A stretch of DNA of 64,000 nucleotides, taken from the NCBI RefSeq assembly GCF_003337235.1, contig NZ_QPJC01000001.1, forward strand, positions 274,256 to 338,255, written 5' to 3'. Positions 7,852 through 15,319 of this stretch are shown piece after piece. Source of the stretch: Halopolyspora algeriensis (GTDB lineage Bacteria > Actinomycetota > Actinomycetes > Mycobacteriales > Pseudonocardiaceae). The notes under the pieces are model-generated. The model did not search any database. It saw only the letters and a program-made list of their open reading frames with translations, and had not been told where the DNA came from. How positions within the stretch are numbered: the first letter of the stretch is position 1; every line of letters starts with the position of its first letter. A program made the position numbers and the translations under genes.

Positions 7852-8130
7852 CTAGAGGCGCTCGAGTGCGTCGAGCACGCGGCGCAGGGTGGGCATGTCG
7901 GTCGACCATCCGCTCGCGTCCGGGTCGACGGTGGGCCACACGATGCTCTCGTCGGCCGTCGACATGAGCGGGATGCGCTCGGTGGGACGCTCCTGTTCGA
8001 GGAGTTGGGCCACGGTGAGCGCGCCGACTCCGCCGCCCGCGTGGGCGGGCTGGGGTTGCAGGCTCCACGCGAGGGCGAGAGCGGCCGTGGCCAGCGTCAG
8101 CGCGACGGCAGCGACAAGGGGGGCGATCAT
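7852..8130 (-). CDS. Small membrane-anchored or secreted protein (92 aa)
   Basis: The product starts with one strong hydrophobic segment (IAPLVAAVALTLATAALALA, residues 2-21) followed by an AHA-like site, so it is either exported or held by one N-terminal helix. The rest is a short acidic soluble part (ALTVAQLLEQERPTERIPLM). The ATG overlaps the stop of the previous gene as ATGA, showing translational coupling. Function unknown. Confidence 0.65.
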   Translation of the reverse strand: MIAPLVAAVALTLATAALALAWSLQPQPAHAGGGVGALTVAQLLEQERPTERIPLMSTADESIVWPTVDPDASGWSTDMPTLRRVLDALERL

Positions 8131-8249
8131 CTGCGTCTCCGTTTCGTGCAGCCCCGCGTCAGGCGGCGCATCCAGTCGAGGGCGCTCTCGATGCCGAGCA
8201 GGGCTGCGACGATCGCGAGCAGCACGGCACCGAGCACGAGCGCGGTCAC
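8127..8249 (-). CDS. 40-residue single-pass membrane peptide
   Basis: The product is one hydrophobic helix (VTALVLGAVLLAIVAALLGI) followed by a basic tail ending TKRRRR, which predicts a tail that stays in the cytoplasm. It is coupled on both sides: its GTG overlaps the upstream stop as GTGA, and its own stop overlaps the next ATG. The tight coupling and regular composition support it as a real gene despite its size. Function unknown. Confidence 0.6.
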   Translation of the reverse strand: MTALVLGAVLLAIVAALLGIESALDWMRRLTRGCTKRRRR

Positions 8250-8428
8250 GAGCGCTGTCCCTTCTGCGGGGCGCCGTCGCAGGTCTGTTCGTGCGTGTCC
8301 AACACGGCTGTGTGGGGCTCGTACCAGCCGCACCGGTAGCAGGAGTGCGCCAGACGGTCGCGCCACTGCTCGACGGACTCGCCGGGCCGCTGCCTCATGT
8401 GCGGCTTGAAGGTGGCTTCGTTGCTCAC
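8246..8428 (-). CDS. 60-residue CxxC/His small protein
   Basis: The GTG at 8428 overlaps the upstream stop as GTGA. The product reads HMRQRPGESVEQWRDRLA and then SCYRCGWYEPHTAVLDTHEQ before a final Cys, giving a C-x2-C...H...C pattern typical of one small zinc site. It belongs to the coupled minus-strand run. No family recognised; zinc binding is inferred from residue spacing. Confidence 0.65.
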   Translation of the reverse strand: MSNEATFKPHMRQRPGESVEQWRDRLAHSCYRCGWYEPHTAVLDTHEQTCDGAPQKGQRS

Positions 8429-8652
8429 TGGCCCTCCCCGGTGGCGACCGCCTCGAGACAGTCCGGGCAGCAGGGGCGCTGGGTGCAGGGATGGCCGGGT
8501 TTGGCCCACATGACCGGCTGGCCGCACAGGCCAGGACCGTTCCGGTCTTCAGCGAGATGCACGGTGCGGTCACGCAGGTGCGGCGCGGGCAACCACCGCG
8601 GCCACACCTCCGGATGGAGATCGGGCACGGCCCACGTGCTCGGCGCTGTCAT
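8425..8652 (-). CDS. Cys-rich small protein, first gene of the coupled run
   Basis: A 75-residue product with a strong GGAGG site before the ATG at 8652. It contains GLCGQPVMWAKPGHPCTQRP followed by CCPDCLEAV, again a probable zinc site. It is the promoter-proximal gene of the run and is divergent from the Scr1-like regulator at 8770. Two identical palindromes lie in the gap, so the whole run is probably under that regulator. Function unknown. Confidence 0.7.
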   Translation of the reverse strand: MTAPSTWAVPDLHPEVWPRWLPAPHLRDRTVHLAEDRNGPGLCGQPVMWAKPGHPCTQRPCCPDCLEAVATGEGQ

Positions 8653-8676
8653 GGCGTAACCTCCGGATGTCGATTT

Positions 8677-8709
8677 TGTTTCCGGAAACATCATGTGTTT
8701 CCGGAAACA
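8677..8709. promoter_or_regulatory. Twin 14-bp palindromes between divergent units
   Basis: TGTTTCCGGAAACA occurs at 8677-8690 and again, unchanged, at 8696-8709. Both are perfect palindromes, 19 bases centre to centre, so they lie about two helical turns apart on one DNA face. They sit between the small-gene run and the Scr1-like HTH gene and are the best operator candidates for that regulator. Confidence 0.65.
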
Positions 8710-8769
8710 TTTAGGCAATACCCCATCCGAGTGATCAATACATCTCGATTGAGAGGCTAGGGTTGGTGC

Positions 8770-9624
8770 ATGGCCGGAGACATCGAGCACCACTCCCCAC
8801 AAGCACGCTTACTCGGCGCTGAATTGCGTGAGCTGCGCAAAGAGGCCGGCCTCACGGTTCGTGACCTCGCGTCTCGCTTGCAGGTTGGGCACGCTGCTGT
8901 CTCTCGCTATGAGACAGGAGTGCGCTCTCCGGCCGTCGACATGCTCGCGCGCATCCTGACCGCTTTGGGTGCGCCCAGTGAACGCTACGACGAGCTGATG
9001 GAGCTGGCTCGACGCTCATCGGAACCGAACGTGATCGGCGACAGCCGCTCCGGGCTGCACAAGCACTTGCTCAACCTTGCCGAGTTCGAGCGCACCGCCG
9101 AACGGATCGTGCATGTCGCCCCGATGGTGATCCCAGGGCCACTACAGACACGCAGCTACGCAGAGCAGATCATGTCGAGCTTGACCGGCGAAGAGCGTGA
9201 CATCCGACTCGAGTTACGCATGGCCCGAAGCGGCGCGGTGCTCGCCTCCCAGAAACTCGAAGCGGTCATCTGCGAGCGCGTACTTCATGACGACATCGGC
9301 GGCCCCAGTGTGCTCGCTGAGCAACTGCGTCACCTGGTGGCCACGGCGCAAGCCGGCCAAGCCCACGTGCGGATCCTGCCGAGTCGTCTGCAGCGATGGA
9401 CGTTGGCACACAACGGATCGTTTGTGCTGTTCGAGTTCGCGAAGGCGTCCCCGATCGTGCACCTGGAGCACTACCGCGGGCCGGCGTTCATCTACGACCA
9501 GAAGGATGTTGAGGCGTATCGAAAGGCGCTCGTTACCTTCACGGACGCGGCCATGAGCCAGGACGAGTCAACCGAGCTCATGGCCGCAATCGCTGAACAA
9601 TTTGAAAGGAGTTCCCAAGTATGA
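8770..9624 (+). CDS. Scr1-like XRE regulator with DUF5753 domain
   Basis: A 284-residue regulator. The N-terminal helix-turn-helix is LTVRDLASRLQVGHAAVSRY; after about residue 90 comes the DUF5753 effector domain (MVIPGPLQTRSYAEQIM and LRILPSRLQRWTLAHNGSFV-like stretches). This architecture is widespread in actinomycetes and almost always sits beside a DUF397 gene, as here with a four-base ATGA overlap. The pair is thought to act as regulator plus cofactor or antagonist. It is divergent from the small-gene run, with twin palindromes between. Confidence 0.92.
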   Translation: MAGDIEHHSPQARLLGAELRELRKEAGLTVRDLASRLQVGHAAVSRYETGVRSPAVDMLARILTALGAPSERYDELMELARRSSEPNVIGDSRSGLHKHLLNLAEFERTAERIVHVAPMVIPGPLQTRSYAEQIMSSLTGEERDIRLELRMARSGAVLASQKLEAVICERVLHDDIGGPSVLAEQLRHLVATAQAGQAHVRILPSRLQRWTLAHNGSFVLFEFAKASPIVHLEHYRGPAFIYDQKDVEAYRKALVTFTDAAMSQDESTELMAAIAEQFERSSQV

Positions 9625-9812
9625 CGGTACCAACGGGTTGGCGGAAGTCGAGTGTGTCCAACCCGAACGATTCGTGTGTCGAGGTCGGCCGCGTCGGTGA
9701 TGGTGCCGCGGTGCGCGACACGAAGGACCGGTCGCTCGGCTACTTCACCGCCAACCGCAAGCAGTGGCAAGCGTTCGTGGCGGCGGTGAAATCCGACCGC
9801 TTCAGCGCCTGA
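9621..9812 (+). CDS. DUF397 protein, partner of the Scr1-like regulator
   Basis: A 63-residue DUF397 protein with the family signature GWRKSSVSNPNDSCVEVGR, VRDTKDR and the C-terminal QWQAFVAAVKSDRF. DUF397 proteins pair with Scr1/DUF5753 regulators in streptomycetes and relatives; some pairs behave like toxin/antitoxin or regulator/anti-regulator. The ATG overlaps the upstream stop, and an intrinsic terminator follows 19 bases after its stop, so the two genes form one short transcript. Confidence 0.93.
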   Translation: MTVPTGWRKSSVSNPNDSCVEVGRVGDGAAVRDTKDRSLGYFTANRKQWQAFVAAVKSDRFSA

Positions 9813-9830
9813 CACCAGCGAGTGCAACGC

Positions 9831-9860
9831 GGCCCCCGGTACCCGGCAGTACCGGGGGCC
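9831..9860 (+). terminator. Intrinsic terminator after DUF397
   Basis: GGCCCCCGGTAC and GTACCGGGGGCC form a perfect 12-bp stem with a six-base loop, followed by GTCTCAC. The stem is strong but the T-run is poor, as is usual in high-GC actinobacteria. Confidence 0.7.
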
Positions 9861-10003
9861 GTCTCACGTCGGCAGAGCGCTACTCGATCGTCGAGTGCTG
9901 TCCACAGTGGCATTGGCCCGGCGGGTACGGGGCAAGGCTCGCCGAGGCCCACCGGGAATCGCCGGGCAAACCGATCCCGAAAGCCACCGCGGCCGGTACC
10001 GCA

Positions 10004-11293
10004 TCAACCTCCCCCGTAGCCGAGACAGATGAACCCCGACTCCCCGTGCCGGGCCTGGGCGTGCGCCAACGCCGCCGCGGGAGTGAGGTCCGCGCGCAGC
10101 GCGGCGTGCAGGGTGACCATGAGCTCGGCGGTGCGCTCGTCCGGGACGGGGACGACCCCCGCGATCACGGTCGCGGTTCCCCGCCCCAGCAGGGCTGCCG
10201 CCAACCCCCGGAGCTCGTCGCCGCGGCCGACCACCGACCGGCCGACCTCGCACGCCGCGAGCACCACGGTCGTGGGCCCGCGCCGCAGCCTATCCAGGTC
10301 ATAGCCGTAGAGCGGTCCGTCGGCGAGGTCCAAGCAGGACAGCAGCGGCCGATCATCACGGAACCAGCCGTGCGCGGCGATGTGCACGGTCCCGGCTCCG
10401 TCCATGGCTTCCAGCACCCGACCGGCGGTGGCATCGTCGCCGAGCAGCAACCGCCCACCCGACATGGCTCGCAAAGCGTGCACCTCGCGGGCGGCATGCT
10501 CCAGCGCCGGCCCCCCCACCCACACCCGGCGCCGGCCCCGCGCACCATCGCGGGCGTCTCGCGCCCCGCGCAGCCAGCACCGCAGTGACGGGGTCACGGT
10601 CACACTCCTGCCCCGGCAACCGGGCAGCGCCGCCCAGGGCAGCGCGTGGAGCCGACCGGTCGGTACGACCACCAGCGCGCGGCCGTGCGCCCATCCCGGC
10701 AGCACCGGTGCCAGCAGCCGACGTTCGAGGGACTCGGCAGCGTGCCGGACTCCTTCGGAAAAGGCTGCGACCACGGGAGACCGTCCCTGCGCAGCCTGCC
10801 GCCCCAGGCACCATCGGAGCCTGTCGACATCGGCACTCACCTCCTCGGCACAGCCGTGGACAGTCGTCCTGACCCGACCGTCCACCATCGACACCGACCA
10901 CAGCTGTCCTCGGTGGACGACGTAGCTCACCAGGACGGTTCCCGCCAGCCGCGACCGGAGGTCGTCGAGTTCGAGGGAGGGCGTGTCTCCTCCCGGGTCA
11001 CCGCCCACCGGCATCGCCCGGTGGCACACCCGGTCCTCCAGCTCCGCCACCCGCGCCGCACGGTCGCGGGAACGCTCCGGCCGCATCCGTGCCACCGTGG
11101 TTCGCAGCTCGTCCAGGACCGCAGCCAGCTCCGGACCCCCGCGCGGGGCCGGAGCCTGCCGAGGCAGCGCACCGGACCGGTACTGCTCACTCCACCGCAG
11201 TACCAGCTCGGGATCGGCGGCCCGCCACGCGGCACCGAGCGCGGCCTCCTCCTCGCGGCAGGAGGCCGCCGGTGACAGCGATCTCCTCGCCAC
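10004..11293 (-). CDS. CHAT-domain (caspase-like) protease
   Basis: About 429 residues from a GTG at 11293. The N-terminal half is helical and repeat-like (WRAADPELVLRWSEQYRSG). The C-terminal half is a CHAT peptidase: the catalytic histidine is in VHIAAHGWFRDDRPLLSCL (about H308) and the cysteine in VVLAACEVG (about C348), both intact. CHAT proteases include separase-like and CRISPR-linked caspases. It follows a linker gene and a sigma factor, a conserved actinobacterial trio. The start is uncertain; a TTG at 11305 would overlap the linker stop. Confidence 0.85.
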   Translation of the reverse strand: MARRSLSPAASCREEEAALGAAWRAADPELVLRWSEQYRSGALPRQAPAPRGGPELAAVLDELRTTVARMRPERSRDRAARVAELEDRVCHRAMPVGGDPGGDTPSLELDDLRSRLAGTVLVSYVVHRGQLWSVSMVDGRVRTTVHGCAEEVSADVDRLRWCLGRQAAQGRSPVVAAFSEGVRHAAESLERRLLAPVLPGWAHGRALVVVPTGRLHALPWAALPGCRGRSVTVTPSLRCWLRGARDARDGARGRRRVWVGGPALEHAAREVHALRAMSGGRLLLGDDATAGRVLEAMDGAGTVHIAAHGWFRDDRPLLSCLDLADGPLYGYDLDRLRRGPTTVVLAACEVGRSVVGRGDELRGLAAALLGRGTATVIAGVVPVPDERTAELMVTLHAALRADLTPAAALAHAQARHGESGFICLGYGGG

Positions 11294-11301
11294 GCCGGTG
11301 C

Positions 11302-11792
11302 TCAACAGACCAGCCAATCGGCGACGGCGCAGCCGGACCGCGCGGTTCGCAGTACCACGCTCAGCGGGCCGGCGGGGACATCCTCGACGCGAAACCCACC
11401 ATGCGAGTCCAACTCGCCGACGCACTGCCCCTCCGGATGGCGCAGCACCACCTCCCCGGTGGGCACGGTCTGACCCGCGCGGCTGATCACCATCCCGCAG
11501 GCGCGGAACATGCCGGGCACGGTCGAGACGAGGTCGAGCTCGACGAGGCGGCCGGGCAGCACGAAGGTGAGCTCTCTCGTCTCCCTGCCCGCGGGCCGGC
11601 AGCGCAGGGCACCGGATGCGGGGGCTTGGGCCGAATCACTGACCAGTTCCAGCACGGCGGTATCGGGGGTGCTGTCGCCACGAACCCGTTCCGGCGCCCG
11701 TACGCACCGGTCATCACGTGTTCCGGAGCGGGATCGCGGGTGTGGAACAGCTCTCGCAACACCAGCAGCTCCGGAGGCAACGTCTCGCTCAT
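11302..11792 (-). pseudogene. Sigma/CHAT linker protein, apparently frameshifted
   Basis: An ATG at 11792, overlapping the sigma-factor stop as ATGA, opens a frame that begins SETLPPELLVLRELFHTRDP. The family then expects an IDAELAEL-like helix, which is found one frame over (DTAVLELVSDSAQAP) and continues to the stop at 11302 through LTFVLPGRLVELDLV and GGFRVEDVPAGPLSVVLRTA, the beta-rich body of this family. The shift falls near 11685-11700. It may be a real mutation or a sequence error. The family accompanies sigma factors and CHAT proteases; an anti-sigma or protease-substrate role is inference. Confidence 0.6.
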
Positions 11793-12373
11793 CCGGCTGC
11801 CTCCTCCGGCATCCCCAGTGCGGTCATGCTGTTGCGCAGCGCCGTGAGGCACCGGCTCTTCTTCGGGCCGATACTTCCGCGCGCCATCCCCAAGGCAGCG
11901 CCGACCTGGGCGTAGCTGGCTTCGGGGGCGACCGCCACCACACGCAGCAATTGCTGGCAACGTTGGGACAGTTCCGCGAACGCCTGCCCGAGCCTGCCCG
12001 CGGCCACCGTGCGCATCACCGTGCTCTCCGGCCCCTCGGAGCCGTCGGGCATGTCCGCCAGGAGATGGTCCATCGCGGCCGGCGATTCACGTCTGCGTGC
12101 CTTGATCACCCGGAGAGCCTCTCGGCGGGCGGTGGTGACCAGCCAGCCGGGCAGTGCGTTCGGCTCACGCACCCGCCCCAGGTTCTCGGTCAGCAGCAGC
12201 CAGGTGGCCTGACAGACGTCTTCCGCGTCGACGCGATTGGCCGAGTACGCCCGGGCGGTGCCCCACACCAGGCCGCCGTGGCGGTCGACCAGCTCGCGCC
12301 AGGCCCGATCGTCCCCCGCGGACGCCCTGGCCAGCAGAGTGGTCATCTCACCGGCGTCACCGATCTCGTGCAC
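11789..12373 (-). CDS. ECF-like sigma-70 family factor
   Basis: A 194-residue sigma factor with region 2 (RELVDRHGGLVWGTARAY, then DAEDVCQATWLLL) and region 4 (LLRVVAVAPEASYAQVGAAL plus ALGMARGSIGPKKSRCLTAL). The GTG at 12373 has GGAGG upstream; an ATG at 12346 is the alternative. It directs RNA polymerase to promoters that cannot be named from here. It is the first gene of the sigma-linker-CHAT unit and overlaps the linker start, so the three products are made together. Confidence 0.85.
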   Translation of the reverse strand: MHEIGDAGEMTTLLARASAGDDRAWRELVDRHGGLVWGTARAYSANRVDAEDVCQATWLLLTENLGRVREPNALPGWLVTTARREALRVIKARRRESPAAMDHLLADMPDGSEGPESTVMRTVAAGRLGQAFAELSQRCQQLLRVVAVAPEASYAQVGAALGMARGSIGPKKSRCLTALRNSMTALGMPEEAAG

Positions 12374-12463
12374 TACCCACACACCTCCGTCTCCTGCCGA
12401 CCCCGACCCGTCCGGTCGGGCCTTGTACGGATTGAGAGAGGGCGGGAGGGGACCCGGATTCAC

Positions 12464-13163
12464 ATCGAGCGCGATGATCCCTCGAATGGACGAAAGACTC
12501 GGGTGTTCCTACTCAGGGCGTGATCGAAACCCGTGAGGAAATCTGCCGGTCACATCGGTGGGTTCTCGCACATCGCCGCGATTCTCGGGGAGGCGGTGCA
12601 ACACCGGTGAACACGTCCGACGCATGGTGAATACCGCATGCATCGGTCTCTGCCTCGCCGCTCCGGCAGGCGGGACCGGCGCAGCGCACCACAGCTTTCA
12701 CACGTCCGGGTGAGGCTGGTGGCGGGGCCTCCGGAGCCACGCCGTGTTCTTCGCGGATCCGTAGGACACTGCTGGCAAGCCCCGTTCGGCAACACAGCTC
12801 CGATCCGCCGTCTGCGCCCGGCCGGGTCGGATGGGGCACCACTTCCACGATCCGACGATGTCGGTGCCCCGGCCCCGGTGTCGCAATGCCCCTGCGACAC
12901 CGGGGTCACCTCGGTGAGAGCCACCCACCGGCACGACGAGGGGCCGTGCCGGCGGGTGGCTCCTCAGAGCCCGTCTTGGGACTTGGTCAGGTGGTTGTTG
13001 AACCGCCGTCTCAGGCGGCGCCTTGCGGCGTTGCAGGCCACATCGAGTAGCCACCTACACCACATGGCCAACTGCCTTGCAATGCATCCGCCTGAAACGC
13101 CGGAGCGGGTCACCCTGCCCAGGCTGATCATTCGAGCGAAAGAACCAGACCAAAGACAGACAC
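12464..13163. other. 700-base gap, hairpins but no supported gene
   Basis: Between the sigma unit and the MocR stop. Frames here lack family signal and ribosome sites. At 12970-13080 the minus strand could encode a basic tail (LRRRFNNHLTKSQDGL) that may be an insertion-sequence remnant, but this cannot be confirmed. The strong feature is the hairpin pair at 12873-12961. Confidence 0.4.
12873..12961. terminator. Two strong adjacent hairpins
   Basis: 12873-12905 has a perfect 13-bp stem (CCCCGGTGTCGCA/TGCGACACCGGGG). 12919-12961 has AGCCACCC-a-CCGGCACG paired with its complement across one mismatch. Neither has a clear T-run. They lie downstream of the minus-strand MocR gene and could end its transcript or protect the 3' end. 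Confidence 0.5.
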
Positions 13164-14609
13164 TCAGGTGACCGGTTCCTGCCAGGGGTCGACGACTCCC
13201 GTGTCGTGCACGGCCTCCCACGCGAGCGCGAGTTTCGACACGGCCGCTCGCAACCGTTCGACCGGCAGCGTGTACGGCAGGCGCGCATACCGCTCGAGCG
13301 CACCGCGCGCGGCGAACCGCGCGCCCGGAGCCAACCGGACCCCGTGCTGCTCGGCGGCCACGGCAAGCCTGCTGCCGACCGGCCGTCCCAAGTCGCACCA
13401 CAGCGACAGGCCTCCATCCGGCACCCGGAACTTCCACTGCGGACACATCTCCCGAACTGCGGCGACGAGCCCGTCACGACGTTCGACCAACTCGGCGCGT
13501 CTCGAGCGCAGGAGGGAATCGGCACCGTCGAGGATCTCGGAGAGCACGAGTTGCTCGAACACCGGACTGCCGAGGTCCACGGCCGCCCTGCCGTGAACCA
13601 GGCGCTGCACGAACTCCTCCGGGGCGCGGATCCAGCCGAGCCGCAGGCCACCCCAGAACGACTTGCTCGCCGAGCCGACGGTGATCACCTGGTTCTCCGC
13701 GAACCCGGCCATCGGCGGCGGAACCCCGTCCGAGGACAGGTCGATGTCGACCAGCGTCTCGTCCACGACCGCGGTGGTGCGGGTACGGCGCAGCGCTGCG
13801 GCGATTCGCCCGCGCACCGGGCCGCTCATCAGCGCCCCGGTCGGGTTCTGGAAGTCGGGGACGAGGTAGGCCATCCGGGGCGAGCCCTGGGACAGGGTCG
13901 CCTCGACCAGCTCCGGGTCCCAACCTCCGTCGGCCATCGGCACCGGCAGCGGGGTCGCATGGACCGCCCGGATGGCCTCCAGCGCGTTCGGATAGGTGGG
14001 ATGCTCGACCAGCACCCGCTCACCCGGGGACACCAGCAGGCGCAATGCCAGCGCGAATGCGTGCTGCGCCCCGTTGGTGATCAGTATCTGCTGCTCTCCC
14101 GTCGGCAACCCGCGCCGGGTGAAGCGCTCGGCGATCCGCTCCCGCAGTGCCGGCAGCCCGTGCAACTGGTAGCCGTGCCCGGTGGCCTGCTCGGCGAACC
14201 GGGCACGCGCAGCGTCGACGGCATTGGTGAGTTCGGGAACAGGGCCCGGGATGGCCTGCGCGAAATTGATGGTCTCCCCGTCCTCGGGCGGGAACCACCC
14301 GCCGGTAGCGGCCGCACTGCGCCCTTCCGGAAGGGTCACCCACGATCCGGCACCACGCCGGCTGGCGACGAAGCCGTCCTCGCGGAGACTTTCCAGCGCG
14401 CTCGCGACCAGGGTCCGGCTGGCGCCGAGGACGTCCGCGAACTCGCGCTCGGCGGGAAGCCGCGTCCCCGGAGCCAACCGCCCGTCCAGAATCAACTGGC
14501 GTAGCGCGCTGTGCAGGGCTCCCGAGGACGGGCGCTGCCCCGCCGACCAGGTCCCGAGGAGCTGTGCCAGCTTGTGGCCTCTCACTCGTACCGATTCGGA
14601 CTGCACCAT
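13164..14609 (-). CDS. MocR/GntR-family regulator, YczR type
   Basis: A 481-residue MocR protein: an N-terminal GntR winged helix (LPAEREFADVLGASRTLVAS) joined to an aminotransferase-like PLP domain with the Schiff-base lysine in VGSASKSFWGGLRLGW (about K316) and NPTG at DFQNPTGALMSGP. MocR proteins sense PLP or related amines. It is divergent from a yczE gene, the pairing that defines the YczR subgroup, so it most likely controls that membrane protein. The ATG at 14609 is the first start compatible with the winged helix and leaves a 61-base shared promoter. Confidence 0.87.
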   Translation of the reverse strand: MVQSESVRVRGHKLAQLLGTWSAGQRPSSGALHSALRQLILDGRLAPGTRLPAEREFADVLGASRTLVASALESLREDGFVASRRGAGSWVTLPEGRSAAATGGWFPPEDGETINFAQAIPGPVPELTNAVDAARARFAEQATGHGYQLHGLPALRERIAERFTRRGLPTGEQQILITNGAQHAFALALRLLVSPGERVLVEHPTYPNALEAIRAVHATPLPVPMADGGWDPELVEATLSQGSPRMAYLVPDFQNPTGALMSGPVRGRIAAALRRTRTTAVVDETLVDIDLSSDGVPPPMAGFAENQVITVGSASKSFWGGLRLGWIRAPEEFVQRLVHGRAAVDLGSPVFEQLVLSEILDGADSLLRSRRAELVERRDGLVAAVREMCPQWKFRVPDGGLSLWCDLGRPVGSRLAVAAEQHGVRLAPGARFAARGALERYARLPYTLPVERLRAAVSKLALAWEAVHDTGVVDPWQEPVT

Positions 14610-14613
14610 CAGT

Positions 14614-14651
14614 CCAATACTTCCAGATTGGCTCTCGAAGAAAAAGCCAAT
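14614..14651. promoter_or_regulatory. Candidate YczR operator, three ATTGG half-sites
   Basis: CCAAT (14614-14618), ATTGGCT (14627-14633) and AGCCAAT (14645-14651) form two overlapping inverted repeats. MocR dimers typically use several ordered half-sites, and this cluster fills the gap between the regulator and yczE. Confidence 0.55.
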
Positions 14652-14670
14652 TCGGGATAGAAACAACCGC

Positions 14671-15312
14671 ATGGGCTCGACTGCGACGAAGGTGGACCTC
14701 TCACCCCTCCCGATCACCATGCGCCCCACCTCCCGGTTGGTGCAGCTTCTCGGGGGACTGGTGCTGTTCGGCACGAGCATGGCTCTGATGGTGCGGGCCG
14801 GGCTGGGACTGTCGCCCTGGGACGTCCTGCACGAGGGTCTGGCGACACACCTGGGCTGGAGTTTCGGCAGCGTCACGGTCCTGACCGGCGGACTGGTGCT
14901 GCTGGCCTGGCTTCCGCTGCGGCAGCGCCCCGGGATCGGCACCGTGGCGAATGTCGTGGTCATCGCCATATCGGTCGATACCGCCCTGGCTTTGCTCCCG
15001 CCTCCGGACCCGCTCGCTGCACGGATCGCGCTGCTGATCACCGGGATCGCACTCAACGCGCTGGCCACCGCCGTCTACGTCGGCGCGCGACTGGGGCCGG
15101 GGCCGCGCGACGGCTTGATGACCGGGCTGCACGAGCGAACAGGGGCCTCGATCCGGCTGGTACGCACCGGAATCGAGATTTCCGTCCTGGCCGCGGGCTG
15201 GTCGCTCGGCGGCACGGTCGGGATCGGCACGGTGCTGTTCGCCGTCGCGATCGGCCCCTTGACCCAGCTGGCGCTGCCCGCCGTGGCGGTACGCGGCCCG
15301 CGACGCCGATAA
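14671..15312 (+). CDS. YczE-family membrane protein
   Basis: A 213-residue integral membrane protein of the YczE/YitT-like group. It has about five hydrophobic helices, with family blocks MVRAGLGLSPWDVLHEGL, NVVVIAISVDTALALL, GARLGPGPRDGLMTGL and GTVGIGTVLFAVAIGPLTQL. YczE is required for surfactin production in Bacillus, but its molecular role is unknown. It is divergent from the MocR/YczR gene and probably its target. The ATG at 14671 is chosen because it precedes the first helix by a short polar lead. Confidence 0.87.
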   Translation: MGSTATKVDLSPLPITMRPTSRLVQLLGGLVLFGTSMALMVRAGLGLSPWDVLHEGLATHLGWSFGSVTVLTGGLVLLAWLPLRQRPGIGTVANVVVIAISVDTALALLPPPDPLAARIALLITGIALNALATAVYVGARLGPGPRDGLMTGLHERTGASIRLVRTGIEISVLAAGWSLGGTVGIGTVLFAVAIGPLTQLALPAVAVRGPRRR

Positions 15313-15319
15313 TCGACCC

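Noticed and set aside
12550..12924. Minus-strand Cys/Arg-rich frame in the 12.5-13 kb gap
   Set aside because: It passes through a perfect 13-bp hairpin and has no start signal; composition resembles random high-GC sequence.
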